64,000 nt of DNA from Ficedula albicollis (Eukaryota > Chordata > Aves > Passeriformes > Muscicapidae): NCBI RefSeq assembly GCF_000247815.1, contig NC_021678.1, positions 11,343,351 through 11,407,350 of the forward strand, given 5' to 3'. The translations under genes and the position numbers were made by a program. Below the pieces are notes generated by a model. It worked only from the letters and a program-made list of their open reading frames with translations. It had not been told where the DNA came from and did no database searches. This document shows positions 38,586 to 49,396 of the stretch, in pieces; position 1 is the stretch's first letter, and each line of letters starts with the position of its first letter.

Positions 38586-39285
38586 GTAGAAAAAGGGGTG
38601 CCAAGGGTTGACTTGCACATCGATGTGAAAATCTGGAATAATAGCAGTATCAGTGTTTACAGCCACAAAGGCTTTGGGAGCAATAACAGAGGAACTGCAA
38701 AGGAGAAATACTGTCCTTTAGCCAGATTTGGGATTTTGAGTTATTTAATCAGTGTTTTATTTGGGAAAACAAAAAGGGAAAAGCTGAAGTATTTAGAGCA
38801 TACAGTCTAAGATAAAATCATCTCAAAGACTATCACCTAGATTGACAGAAAAAACTGTGTCTGCATTCCTCAATATGTATCTTAATAAAGCCTAGGCTTC
38901 TATTTTAGTTGAGCATTTCCAGCACTTTTGCATAGGGCACTGTTCACTCTTTGCCCGCAGACCTTCCCAGATTACAACAGAATCTTCTACACAATCATAT
39001 TTTAGCTTCCAGGAATCACCTGCTAACAGACGTGACCCAGGAAGACTGTTTTGTATCTCTGCACAGCATTTGATACCCTTCTATGAAAACCATACCCTAA
39101 AAAAGCATGAGATAGGGAGTACAAGAAAATGAAAGGATTCAAGCTAGTTCTTGGTAAAACTTGTCCTGGTGTTACTACTGATTTTCGAGGCAAATGAGAA
39201 CCAATCCTCTTTTCTGTGTCCTCAGTGGACAGAGATAACATCACATATTCCTGGGGACAGGTGGCCTCTCTACCTGGATCTAGAT
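38586..39285. other. Unique sequence, no gene seen
   Basis: No feature recognised between the possible LTR and the 39.3 kb duplication. Confidence 0.5.
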
Positions 39286-39450
39286 AGTCCCAGGCTGGAG
39301 CAGTCAGCCTAAACGGACAAAAAAGACTAATCAACCAAAGGAAATATTCTGACCTGAACTTTGCAAACAGTCCCAGGCTGGAGCAGTCAGCCTAAATGGA
39401 CAAAAAAGACTAATCAAGCAAAGGAAATATTCTGACCTGAACTTTGCAAA
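39286..39450. repeat. 83-bp tandem duplication, two copies
   Basis: Copies lie at 39286-39368 and 39369-39450. Both start AGTCCCAGGCTGGAGCAGTC and end CTGAACTTTGCAAA. I count two substitutions (AACGG/AATGG and CAACC/CAAGC). Minus-strand frames across both copies share a peptide for this reason only. Confidence 0.95.
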
Positions 39451-41132
39451 TTGCCTGGGGAGTTCTCTGTGTGCATTATCAAACACAGATCTAAACAGGA
39501 ACACCATTAACACCTCACTGTTCCCATTGATGCTAGGCCATTCTGGAAAAACCTGCATAAGTTCTTGTATTAAGGGGCATGAAATGACTGGCAGTTTACT
39601 TCATACCCCTTACACCCAGGTTACTGGCTCTTAGATTTTCACTTTCTTGCAGCAGTGACTAAAGTTAGTTGTCATAAACAGCAGACCACATAGTCAAAAG
39701 GAGCTCCACGAATGCACAGGAAAAATCTGCATGGCTTTGTTTTCTGCACCTCACTCCTTCAAGCATGAACACCTAGGGTTGATCGCCTTCTCCTGAGCAG
39801 ACCAAAGTAAAAAACTTCCCATTCCAGACATACTGGGGCAGGATGGAAAGGAACAATTTCACAATGTTTTCTCATCCAGGACAACAACCATGGAGAACTA
39901 TTTACAATTTGCCAGCAAAGCCTGATGCAACTTGGTTTACATCACCCTCTCACTGGGCCTGTAATTTTAGCCTGTTAGAGAGCTTTTTTCCTGCTGCTGC
40001 CTTCAGTTCTCGTATCCTTTGCAGCTCCTCCTCTACAACTATAACTGGGCCACAAACTATTTACTATTTGCTTCACTACTGGATTTCTTCTCTTCCAAGG
40101 TCTTTTCTTTTACATTCTCCTTCCTGCCCATATTCCCGTGGTGTCATGGATGTCTTTTGTGCACACATGAAGGGAACATCATATTCACACTAATGGTGGA
40201 GAAAGTACCTGATGAAATAGAAGACTGACTCAAGAATCAGGCTTAGGAGAATGCCCTTTGAATCCTCTTGGTGGAGCAAAATAAATTGTGGCTGAATATC
40301 ACCTGAGATCTCTGACCATCTGAGCCCTCACATGCACTTAGAAAATAATCCAAACGTAGAAACAAAGCGTAAAAGAAGTGACAGTCTAGATGTCAGTCCT
40401 GGCTAACCCTTATTTTGTTCTCTGAAAGGGATTCTGCTATACTGATCTTCCATCTTCTCTGTATGAAATGCTACTAGAAAATTGTTTCATCATATCCTCT
40501 TGGAGATCTGCAGGAGGATAACCATCCAATTAAAATTCGTGGCTACTATTCCCAAAAGCCTGGCATATTAATGTCCTGTAACTGTTAAGCAGCAGATACT
40601 GCATCTGGAAGAATTCATTCAACAGTCCTTCCACAACCATAAGTTTTCTGTAATTTTTGCCAGGTTTTCCAGACTTGCCTTGGATTTTATCAGGAGTCAT
40701 CTGGTAATTGTATTTTCAAGCTGCATATTTAGTTAGATAAGGGGGATTTAATGTTATTATTACTGCCTGTAGCCCAAGATGTAGTAAAAGAATTCTTGTA
40801 GAAGTAGCTGTGGACTTCAAAAACCTCCATACAATTATTAGAAATTAGTGCCAGTTATCTTCTTGAACTACAAATTCTACTACTTTGGGTCAATAGCTCA
40901 TTTTCTGAAGATCTTTCTGAACAACTTTTAGTAAAGATCTTCTCTTCTAGCCATGTAACATAATGGATATAGATTTGTTCTTCAAACTCGATAGCGATAC
41001 AGTAATGGCTACAAATTCAAAGGAGCTGCCAGGAAAAATTTTTCATCCAAAATAATCATCAGTGGCATCTAAATACTTCTACCCTGTCCTCAACAACCTG
41101 CAAGTTATCACTCTTTCTGGGGTGAGTTAGGA
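39451..41132. other. Unique sequence, no gene seen
   Basis: A 116-codon plus frame (39843-40193) has no recognisable domain. No repeats are recognised. Confidence 0.5.
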
Positions 41133-41272
41133 AGAGCATTGCCAGGAGGTCAAGAGAGCTGATCCTGCCCCTCTCCTCAGCCATGTGGGGCCTCACCTGG
41201 AGTGCTGTGTCCAGTTCTGGGCTTCTCTGTACAAGAGAGACAAGGAGGTCCTGGAGCTGGTCCAGTGGAGGA
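41133..41272 (+). mobile_element. CR1 fragment, plus strand
   Basis: AGAGCATTGCCAGGAGGTCA, GATCCTGCCCCTCTCCTCAG, CACCTGGAGTGCTGTGTCCA and GTACAAGAGAGACAAGGAGG are diagnostic of the C-terminal part of the CR1 reverse-transcriptase frame. The copy is about 140 bp and truncated at both ends. It is followed by a short GATGAT run. Confidence 0.93.
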
Positions 41273-41661
41273 TAATGATGATGATGGAATCAGAATGATT
41301 TTCATGCACTGAGTAGGACTGCTTAACAATGGCTATCACAACCTGGTTTGTAATTGTATTTCTAACTGTTCAAAACTAATACGTTTCAGATCTATTGCTA
41401 TGATTTCACTACAAATGATAGAAAACATTCATTGTAACAATAAGGGTATGTAAGCTCACAATTTCATTTCAATAGGTATGTTGCAGTTTTCAATAACCAA
41501 AGATAAAGCCCTTCTTTTAGTACACAGATGATGCACAGTTTTATTGATTTCAACTGAAATTGTTCTTGTGATTCTACTAGCTGCATTCTAATTTTTTTGC
41601 ACTTTTCTTTCCCTATTTAAGTTTTCAGAGTTTTCTCCCTTTCAAAATCAATCTGTGATCT

Positions 41662-41759
41662 TGAATTAACAAATGATATATATATACACACTGTGTTTCT
41701 TTTTCAAATGAATTAACAAATGATATATATATATATACACACTGTGTTTCTTTTTCAAA
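41662..41759. repeat. 47/51-bp tandem duplication containing a (TA)n run
   Basis: Copies lie at 41662-41708 and 41709-41759, both reading TGAATTAACAAATGA, then (TA)n, then ACACACTGTGTTTC. They differ in the length of the TA run. This suggests duplication followed by microsatellite slippage. Confidence 0.93.
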
Positions 41760-42109
41760 ACCATTTAGCATTTTCATTTAGAAGCCCACTTGTCAATTCT
41801 GTCTCAGATTGTCCTTCTCTGTCTAATTCACAAGGGACACATTTTTACATGCATGAGAAACATAAGAATAAATATGTGCACCAGTTGTTAAACTTGTACC
41901 CCAACATTTATGTATAGAAGTGCAATTTTTACATTGCAATTAACAAGTCTTTTTTCAAGTATTTGGGGACTTTTACTAGCAGAAGTCAATTTGGCAAGAG
42001 ATAAGATATTTTATTTATATAAAAGAACAAATATCAGAGGAGGCCATCATTAGTAGGAAAGTGATTACAAGTGCATATTGTGAAGTAGAGACATAAAGCA
42101 GATGGCACA
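41760..42109. other. AT-rich unique sequence, no gene seen
   Basis: Nothing recognised. Confidence 0.5.
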
Positions 42110-42305
42110 AACTTCCCCAGTGAGGCAAAACAGTAGCGAGCAGCACATGTAGGAGAGGGGGCTGGACACTCCAGCCAGTGCCAGGAGCCCAGTTACTCTG
42201 GCAGAGGAGCCAGTCTTAGCCATCCTTCTTTACAGGATTCTGGCCAGTCTGGACTGCAGGCCTGGGGAATCCAGGACAAGGAGTTTCTCCTACACCTCAG
42301 CTATG

Positions 42306-42401
42306 TCAGCACAGCTTCCTGTAGGGCCATGCTCTGAAATCCCCACAAACAGCTGCAGCTGAGAGCAAGCACAGCCAGAGACACCTCACACCACCATCCA
42401 T
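42306..42401 (-). CDS. Speculative 31-codon frame with a signal-peptide-like start
   Basis: An ATG at 42401-42399 opens a 31-residue frame on the minus strand. It begins MDGGVR, has a hydrophobic core CLWLCLLSAAAVCG, and then DFRAW before an in-frame stop at 42306. The charge, hydrophobic and small-residue layout is that of a secretory signal peptide. It could be a first exon or a micropeptide, or pure chance. An overlapping ATG four bases upstream (42405) opens a different frame. The frame lies about 70 bp downstream of a consensus TATA box on the same strand. I do not recognise a family and see no strong splice donor. Confidence 0.12.
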   Translation of the reverse strand: MDGGVRCLWLCLLSAAAVCGDFRAWPYRKLC

Positions 42402-42448
42402 CCATTGCTCAGCTGCAGTGCAGCTTCCCTGGCCTCTCTGGGGGAGCA

Positions 42449-42483
42449 CACGTGCCTGCCCTGGTCCTGGTGCTTTTATAACC
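42449..42483 (-). promoter_or_regulatory. Candidate core promoter: TATA box TATAAAAG plus CACGTG E-box
   Basis: On the minus strand GGTTATAAAAG (42473-42483) contains a perfect TATA consensus, TATAAAAG at 42473-42480. A palindromic E-box CACGTG lies at 42449-42454, where the transcription start of such a TATA box would be expected. The surrounding block (about 42110-42520) is clearly GC-richer than its AT-rich neighbours. It might be a tissue-specific promoter, the promoter part of an unrecognised LTR, or coincidence. Confidence 0.25.
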
Positions 42484-42519
42484 TCTGCTGACCAGCACAG
42501 CTGTCTGCCCAGCAAGTTT

Positions 42520-44700
42520 ACAGCAAAAGCATATGAGAAGTGAGAGTAAGTTCAGCCTTCATTCCTCCCACATCTTACCCATACATGGCTGCCTTTCATC
42601 AGCTTCTGTAATTGCATTTGCTCATGACATTTGCCTTAGGTCCCTTCCCACCACCTTCTGTGCCATGCTTATATAGATAATGAGGCATTCTGGAACTGAC
42701 TCATCTTGAGAGACTACTTATGATATGAGATTATTCCTTGCATTACCTTCTTCTTGATTTAAAGACATCACCCTTTCCTATTTTCTACTTCCCTTTCCAT
42801 CGTCTTAACAGGTGTTGTGGTAGGACATGGAGAAGTGGAAACTATATTCCAAAATTTATATTTTGAGAGTGCTGTTTTTATTTTCCATGTCCCTAATAGG
42901 GTATTGTTAATCTAGATTGCTTAAGTTTCTTAAATGTTAACATAAACAAGTTTTCCTTGGAAGTGTTTTCCATATACATGTATATGGAAGGTAGGAAAGC
43001 AAAGAGGGGGAAAACCCCACAATGGTGCAGAATTTATTAAAATCTTCACCATGAGAAGGCAATCTTATCATTTCCTGATGAAGTGGCCTTTCACAAGTGA
43101 AGCAAGTTTTGCTTCACTGTTTTGGTCTGACAGCCATATACCATGAAGTTCAAAAATTTCAAGTGCTTTCAGAGTTCTAGCCTTAGGGCCCAAACTTAAA
43201 TATTTTAGTAAAGTCATTTGTACAATCATTGTTTTAGTGTCTTCTCTTTTAAAATTTTTACCAAGCTGTGGAAACCCCTGTCAATAACTTCATATACAGC
43301 TTATCAATACTTAAGTAATTAGTGGTCTTATAGCATTAGAAAGCTTTCAGTAAAACTACTGAATTAAGTTTTTTGCAAAGTCTGATTTCATCTTGTGGAA
43401 AACAGAGGGAAGCAGTTTGAGATAGGAAAGCAATTTAACTTTTAACAGCTCAGGCTCTAAATTTTCAAGATATATTGGTTGAAGAATTCAGTAATTCTGG
43501 AATAAAATTTATTTCCAGCAATATTTTTAAAAGCAAACAAAACCAAAAAACATTTGTCATTTGCTTCATTCTGTGTGATGGTATAAAGTCATAAATTGCA
43601 TAAATTTTCAAATTAATTAGCCCAATTATACATACTAATAGAAGAACAAAGAAAGAGCAAACAAGCTATGCGATTAAGTTCTGTGATATTTCTGGAACCT
43701 CTCTTTCCTTCACCTAAGTGCTGCTCACTCTGCCACTTCCCTGTTCTCCCAGTCTCAGCCTTCAGAGTACACTGCACACATACAGGAAAGGCAGGAAAAG
43801 TAAACAGGAGAAAGGCCTCAAGTAACTAAATCCTTTGTTCTGATTTGTGATTGCACAAGCTTAAATCTATGCTTCTGAGGTGTGCATTTCACACTGTCAT
43901 GTTCTATGGTGACATTCTCTTTAATTTTGTCTTTAAGAGCCTAAATATTAGACATGGAGCAGGTCAGGAGGAAAGTACACAAAGTGCACCCTTTCTTTCT
44001 TCTCAGTAAGAATAGTAATTTCCTTGAACTCTAGTTTTGACTATTTTCTAGTAGAGAAATAACATATTATATGTTCTATTTTTTTTGTTCATCAGGGGAA
44101 AACAGGGAAAATTAGAAAGAACAGAGTCTGAACATTATTTAAAAGACCCCATCAGACTCCACGTGGTCAGCAGTGATAAACATCAAGTCAAGGGCATCTA
44201 TTAAGCTCTAGTCAGAGCTCCTATGGCTATTTCAGAAAAATTCCCCCTTTTTACTCTAGGGTCCAGGTTCATTAAGAACCTTAAGGTCCAGCAAGTGAAG
44301 GAGGAAAAAGGTGGGGTTTTGTGGATTTTTTTCTAAAAATGTAATTCAGGATACTTTACAATGTATGATCTAATTCTTAACTCTTTACTGATTCAATATA
44401 GATTGGTGATAAGATTCCATCACATTATTCTAAATCCCAGTAGAATAGTCATTGCCATTTCCAGATTATATCACAAATTATTATACATACAGTGCTGCAT
44501 TAATGAACTTAAGTATGACATCGTGAGATTTTTACAGTCCAAACTGGAAGGCTTAGAAGCATGAAACAGTACCAAAAAATAAAATGTGAAAATTAAGGTA
44601 TGGAAAAGGCACTTCTGCATGTACTTTACTAACATCCCATTTTAATCCTTCAACATCATGATACCCCAGCAATTTAAAAAAGCTTTAGACCCTCCACTTG
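42520..44700. other. AT-rich unique sequence, no gene seen
   Basis: It contains a 22-bp perfect palindrome at 42968-42989 with core CCATATACATGTATATGG. No gene or transposon is recognised. Confidence 0.5.
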
Positions 44701-44729
44701 CTGTCTATATGCACCCAGTTACAATTATG

Positions 44730-44960
44730 TCCATTAGTTGCCGTAGCAACAGAGGCAGAGGTTAAGTCATTTTCTAGAAGAGGCCCAGTGCAAATTATGG
44801 CATTATACCAACTTATTGCCAATCGTTTTAATTAAAACATTTCGCTTTCAACTCAGCTAACAGCAGAGATCAGTAAACAGGGCAGATCAAATTACTGATA
44901 TTTAAACTCTCAGGCCTTTGGAAAGGCCCACTGCAGCTTAATTACTGTTGGGTAGGACTG
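44730..44960. promoter_or_regulatory. Candidate enhancer or conserved noncoding element with RFX X-box
   Basis: A perfect X-box GTTGCCGTAGCAAC (44737-44750) fits the RFX dimer consensus GTNRCC-N2-RGYAAC. Within 200 bp there are also an octamer-like TGCAAAT, a TTTTAATTAAAA homeodomain-type core and a GCTTAATTACTG word. The mix resembles conserved vertebrate noncoding elements, and CpG is retained at the X-box. RFX factors drive ciliary and neuronal genes. The target here cannot be inferred. Confidence 0.35.
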
Positions 44961-45030
44961 ATGGAGAAAGAGCAAAGAGCTGAGATCATTCCAGACAGGT
45001 TCAGCATATGAAAAATACAATATCATCATT

Positions 45031-45501
45031 CTAAACATGTGCAACACCAAATAAAACTGGTAGAATTTCTAGGCACTTATCACTGTACTGTGGACACATC
45101 CACAATACTGGCAACAAGAATACCTTTTTCCATAACGTTTCTCTGCCACTTTTCCATTTCTTTCCATGAGGAAGTTGAAGAGGCAGAAGATGCTTGCCCC
45201 ATTTTGCCTTTGTGATGGTGAAAATTAGTTTTTCATTTCCACAAAATGTGCTTGAGCTCAGGAGAGCCAGTATATCCAGGCTCAGGCACCTGGGAACTAG
45301 GGGAATGCCTTGAAGCCACAGAAGACAAGAGAGGATCTTGCACAGGTGACAGATTTTAAAGGGAACACAGTGCATGCAGTATAAGTTAAGAAACAGGGAA
45401 CCAGGCCAGGAGACTCTGGGAGTGGGTCTCAGCACAGCTAGAAAGCAGAAAAGGAACAGGTTCAGCATGCAGTCACTACTGTGGGATAGCCAAAGTATCA
45501 C
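45031..45501 (-). other. Longest open frame in the window, 156 codons, probably not a gene
   Basis: The frame is open from 45501 down to 45031 but starts at a GTG, not an ATG. It contains no domain or motif I know and has Leu/Cys/Phe-rich composition typical of chance frames. It lies just downstream, in its own orientation, of the minus-strand CR1 fragment and the left arm of the inverted repeat. I list it only because it is the longest frame here. Confidence 0.15.
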
Positions 45502-45524
45502 AACACTTGACAGCCAACACAGAA

Positions 45525-45630
45525 AGAATCACTACCCACTCCTTTCAATGCAGCCCAATGAGTGCTCATCTGAAGTGTTCATGATGAGTTTCTCATCCAC
45601 CAACACCCCCAAATCCTTCTCCTTGGGCCT
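45525..45630 (-). mobile_element. CR1 fragment inside the left inverted-repeat arm, minus strand
   Basis: On the minus strand it reads GGAGAAGGATTTGGGGGTGT, TGGTGGATGAGAAACTCATC and then GGGCTGCATTGAAAGGAGTG. This is the CR1 region that precedes the reverse-transcriptase end. It carries an internal deletion different from that of its partner at 48.5 kb. Confidence 0.8.
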
Positions 45631-45834
45631 GCTCCTCATATTTTTGGTTTAAAATCATGTGAAGGCAGTAATAGAAAGGCACAAACATTTCTGCATCTTG
45701 AGTCAGCATCTTGGCTCTTATTACAATATTACTTTTAAACATATGGACTCTTGTTTTGTTGAAATAAATTCTGTTGCAGTATTATAATAGGTTCTATCTG
45801 TTCCTTCTCCAATGGAAAGCTGGTCCAAACCTAT
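45561..45834 (-). repeat. Left arm of a roughly 275-bp inverted repeat
   Basis: Its reverse complement matches 48299-48574. The inner part, about 190 bp with CR1 and about 120 bp of non-CR1 sequence beginning TCCATATGTTTAAAAG, is about 95% identical by eye. The outer 80 bp (TTTGGACCAGCTTTCCATTG and on) is nearer 80%. Since non-CR1 sequence is shared, this is not just two independent CR1 copies. Confidence 0.9.
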
Positions 45835-48298
45835 TTAAATACTGTTAAAATATAGAAAAGAGCATTTTTCTTGTGGTAGCAAGTGAATTGTGAAAGAAAT
45901 TATGCAGCCAAATCACTTTCTCCTAGCTCCTAAGTAGACCAACCCTTCTTTCCAACCAAATACCTTAGGGGTCTATTTTTTTACCATTAAAATGCATTTA
46001 TAAATCCTTCTGCTAATTGATTGCAAACTAAATGAGACTGATTTTTTTTGTTGCTTTCTGAGTGAATAAAATTCTGAATATATAATAATAATAGTAACCC
46101 ATTCATGTACTGATAGATTTCCAAAATGCACCAGAATATACCTTAAGATGCTTTTTTATTATACATCCCACTGTGATGAAGAAGTACATTCACAAGAAAA
46201 GTGTTATATTGAAGTAAGAAGAAAATATCCATTAAGAAAAAGCCATTATTCTTCAGCTAATTGCAGGAGCTAATCAGAATAATTAACCTAAAAGGAATCA
46301 TAAAAAGACAACTACTCTCTAAAACATACAAATGTATGTAAAAAATATAGAGCTCTTTCTTCAGATGACCTTCTAAATTACTAAGATAACTACTATAGCA
46401 CCTTCATGCAAACAGAATACAGGTAATTTGTAAATAGAAAATAGACAGAAAAAACATGAAAGCTTCATAAAAGCTAAGTTTTCAAGGTACTTCAAGCCAT
46501 GAAACATTTTAATACTTTCTTTGTTCTTTTTCTGCTAATCACCTATTTAGTTTCATACACAGCAAGATCAGTTTGTATGATTATTTTGAAACCCTGAGAA
46601 GTTTGCCATACGTTTTTAAGAAACAGAAATAGATGGTAGATATGTAGAGTTTTGTCACTGATTTCACAGATTACGAGCTGAGCAGAACCTGATGATAACA
46701 ACATAAAAACAAGACTTTATCTTTAAAGAATATAGCATTTGATATGATAAATCTGAAATCTTTTTCCTACCTCTAAAAAAATTTATAATACAAGCCCCTT
46801 GCAAGCTTCCACCTAACACTGCAAGTGCTTTAGGCTCTTAGGTTCTGAAGTCATATTAAAAGAATTCTTGTAAGAATAGGACATTTTTCTCAAAAAGGCT
46901 ATATTTAATCTTCCTGTCTGTACAGAAAACTATAAATGTAACTGTAATCCTGTAACCCAAAAGCCTAATGTAAAAAAAAAACCACCTCTATTCTGGGTTT
47001 TATTTTTATTCTTATTACTTCCAGATTGATAAATTAATATTAGAATTTGGGAAGGCTGATATAACAAAACCACAGGACTGTCACATACTTTTATATACTG
47101 AATTCATTAGTAATACTTAGTTTAAGGAGAAATTTTGACTTACACCAAATATTGATATGATTAAACTGTTTGTCACTTGCTCGTAATAGTAACAAATACA
47201 ACAGTGAAATGTAGGGGTCTGTGCTTCATAATGGTTTCTTCTGGGGAGCAGCGGGATGTGGGGGTGTTGATGTTTCTTCATTCCCTTTTAATGAAGAACG
47301 TTTTCCTTAGAATAAAGTATCAACTTTTCCCCAGCTCTGCAACAGGCTGGCAAATCAAACTTTTCTGATATTACACCCACTTGAATTAAGGAAAGTTTTT
47401 AATTAGTTTGCTAATTTGGGGCCTTACATACAACAATATAATTGTTTCCAACCAATGAATATTTTAGAAAAAGTGGATTTATACACATTAAGTCCAAAGT
47501 TTCTAAACAGTTCCGCTTCTATTCCAAATATGCGATAATATTTTCATGAGTTGAATACTATTTTGTTGAGTCTTTTAAGCCACTGATTTGATTGATTGCA
47601 AGGTTTGAAGAAATTACAGGAAAACTATTTATGTGTAAAGCCTGATAAGGAACAGTTCAAATTGAATTTCATCACAATAAAGATGCTCTTAAGCCTACTG
47701 CATGCTGTTCCAAACTACATTTGATATTTGAATTCACTCAGAACAGGTCTGTATTGCCAAAGAATTCTAGTTTTAACTGACTCATAATTAATGCTTCACT
47801 ACTTTTTAGAAAAAATGCAAACATTTGTAAATTTTATCACATTAAACACTCAAGAAAAATACACAGGAATAAAAAAATTATTGATAAAGTTTATATTCTT
47901 TCAAACACTTTCATGTGTCTCTAAATTTTACTTATATTTTAGTAGCTAGAAAAAAATCATTGTTCCTTGGAAAAGCTTTATTTTAATAATGATTTAAAAT
48001 ATTTACAGAAGTCAAATGGATTTATGGTTAATCTTTTGAAGCAAGGCAAAGCCTTTAATGGGGATAAATTGCAAAAAACAGCCCCAATCAGCCTCCACCC
48101 ACACTCCCACCACTGGTACCCTTTAGGGCAATAAGAACCATCCTGCAAATTAATCTTGTGCCATCTTTCCCACCGCTAGATATTCTGACTTACACAGGGA
48201 ATTTTTACACTGATAATATATACACCCATAGACATACCCACACTCTAGCATTGCTTCTTTACATCAAGAATTGGATTGTAACACCCAAGAAACCTTGG
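45835..48298. other. AT-rich spacer between inverted-repeat arms
   Basis: About 2.46 kb with no recognised gene or transposon. Confidence 0.5.
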
Positions 48299-48574
48299 CT
48301 TTGGGCCAGCTTTCCACTGGAGGAGGAGCAGATAGAATATAGTATAGTACTGCAAGACAATTTATACCCACAAACTAAGAGTCCATATATTTAAAAGTAA
48401 TATTGTAGTAAGAGCCAAGATGCTGACTCAAGATGCAGAAATGTTTGTGCCTTTCCATTACTGCCTTCACATGATTTTAAACCAAAAATACGAGGATCAG
48501 GCCTGAGGAAAAGGACTTGGGGGTGTTGGTGGATGAGAAACTCATCATGAACACTTCAGATGAGCACTTGCATC
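48299..48574 (+). repeat. Right arm of the roughly 275-bp inverted repeat
   Basis: It starts near TTTGGGCCAGCTTTCCACTG, passes through TCCATATATTTAAAAGTAAT and GAGCCAAGATGCTGACTCAA, and enters CR1 at about 48501. The match to the left arm ends near GAACACTTCAGATGAGCACT. The right arm then continues as a CR1 to its true 3' end, so it may be the older arrangement and the left arm the copy. Confidence 0.9.
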
Positions 48575-49137
48575 CAAGGCAGTATGGCCTGAAGGGTGAG
48601 GGAGGGGATTCTGCCTCTCTGCTCTACCCTGATGCGACCCAGCTGGAGCAATGCATCCTGCTCTGGGGTTCCCAACATGAGGACATGGACCTGTGGGAGG
48701 GAGTCCAGAGAAGCCATCAAGATGAACAAAGTGCCTCTCCTATGAAGACAGACTGGGAGAGGTTATCCAACCTGGAGAAGAGAAGGTTCTAGGAGACCTT
48801 AGAGAGTCTTTCAGTACCTGATGGGGCTACAAGAAAGGTGGAAAGAGAGTTTTACAAGGGCATGTAGTGACAGGACAAGGGGGAATGGATTCACACTGAA
48901 AGAGGGCAGGTTTGGATTAGGTATTAGAAAGCAATTCTCTACTGTGGGGTGGTGAGGCATTTGAACAGCTTTCCCAGAGAAAGGGTTCTCCGTCCTTGGA
49001 AGAGTTTAAGGTCAGGTTGGATGAAACTTTGAGGAACCTGATCTAGTGGAAAGGTCCTTGCCCATGGCAGGGGGATGGGAACTGAATGATCATTAATCAG
49101 ATCCCTTCCAACACAGACTGTTCTAGATTCTATGATT
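48501..49137 (+). mobile_element. CR1 LINE, about 640 bp, with 3' end, plus strand
   Basis: It runs from GAAAAGGACTTGGGGGTGTT through CTGGGAGAGGTTATCCAACC, CAAGGGGGAATGGATTCACA and GGAACCTGATCTAGTGGAAA. The terminal CCCTTCCAACACAGACTGTT is followed by CTAGATTCTATGATT, the CR1 3' terminus. Most of the open frame is broken. An internal deletion follows the GAGCACTTGCA segment. It is the most complete CR1 in the window. Confidence 0.95.
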
Positions 49138-49396
49138 TAGTGTCTTTGTAGAAAACAGAAGCTTTGCAAACTAATTCTTGCAGATTTTCTTCAGTTTCAA
49201 ATAGTTCCCATAAATTATGCCAGATTTCCACTTCAGCCACCAAACCTTCTATCACCTCCCCTCTGAAATCTATTATCTCTTCTCTGAAATCAGCCATCTG
49301 TTCTTTGAAATCTATGTTTAACAACACCTTTCTTTCAGCAATGTGATATGTTGAAAGGTTGGAGGTCTCCTTATCATCACAGCTGTGTCTTGGTCA
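49130..49396 (-). pseudogene. Open frame with heptad repeats, possible coding relic
   Basis: On the minus strand the frame is open for about 88 codons, from just after a stop near 49396 to a TAG at 49130 that lies inside the end of the CR1. It has no ATG near its start; the longest sub-frame begins at a GTG at 49327. Three consecutive 7-residue units (DFKEQMA, DFREEII, DFRGEVI) match three 21-bp DNA units at 49251-49313. They are followed by an acidic stretch containing WHNLWELFETEENLQELV. The pattern suits a coiled coil and may be a truncated exon or a retroelement relic cut by the CR1. No family is recognised, and it may be only a 21-bp repeat read in frame. Confidence 0.25.
49251..49313. 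repeat. 21-bp direct repeat, three degenerate copies
   Basis: Units end in CTCTGAAATCT, CTCTGAAATCA and CTTTGAAATCT, at 49251-49271, 49272-49292 and 49293-49313. Divergence of the units suggests an old repeat or selection on the encoded heptads. Confidence 0.8.

Noticed and set aside
39023..39558. Two minus frames sharing a peptide, suggestive of duplicated exons
   Set aside because: The shared part is the 83-bp tandem duplication read in two frames' ends, with no splice sites around it.
39843..40193. 116-codon plus frame
   Set aside because: Serine/proline-rich chance translation without a recognised motif.
45031..45501. 156-codon minus frame as a protein gene
   Set aside because: It begins at GTG, has no known domain, lies beside a CR1 fragment, and its length is not exceptional for the longest of all frames in 64 kb.
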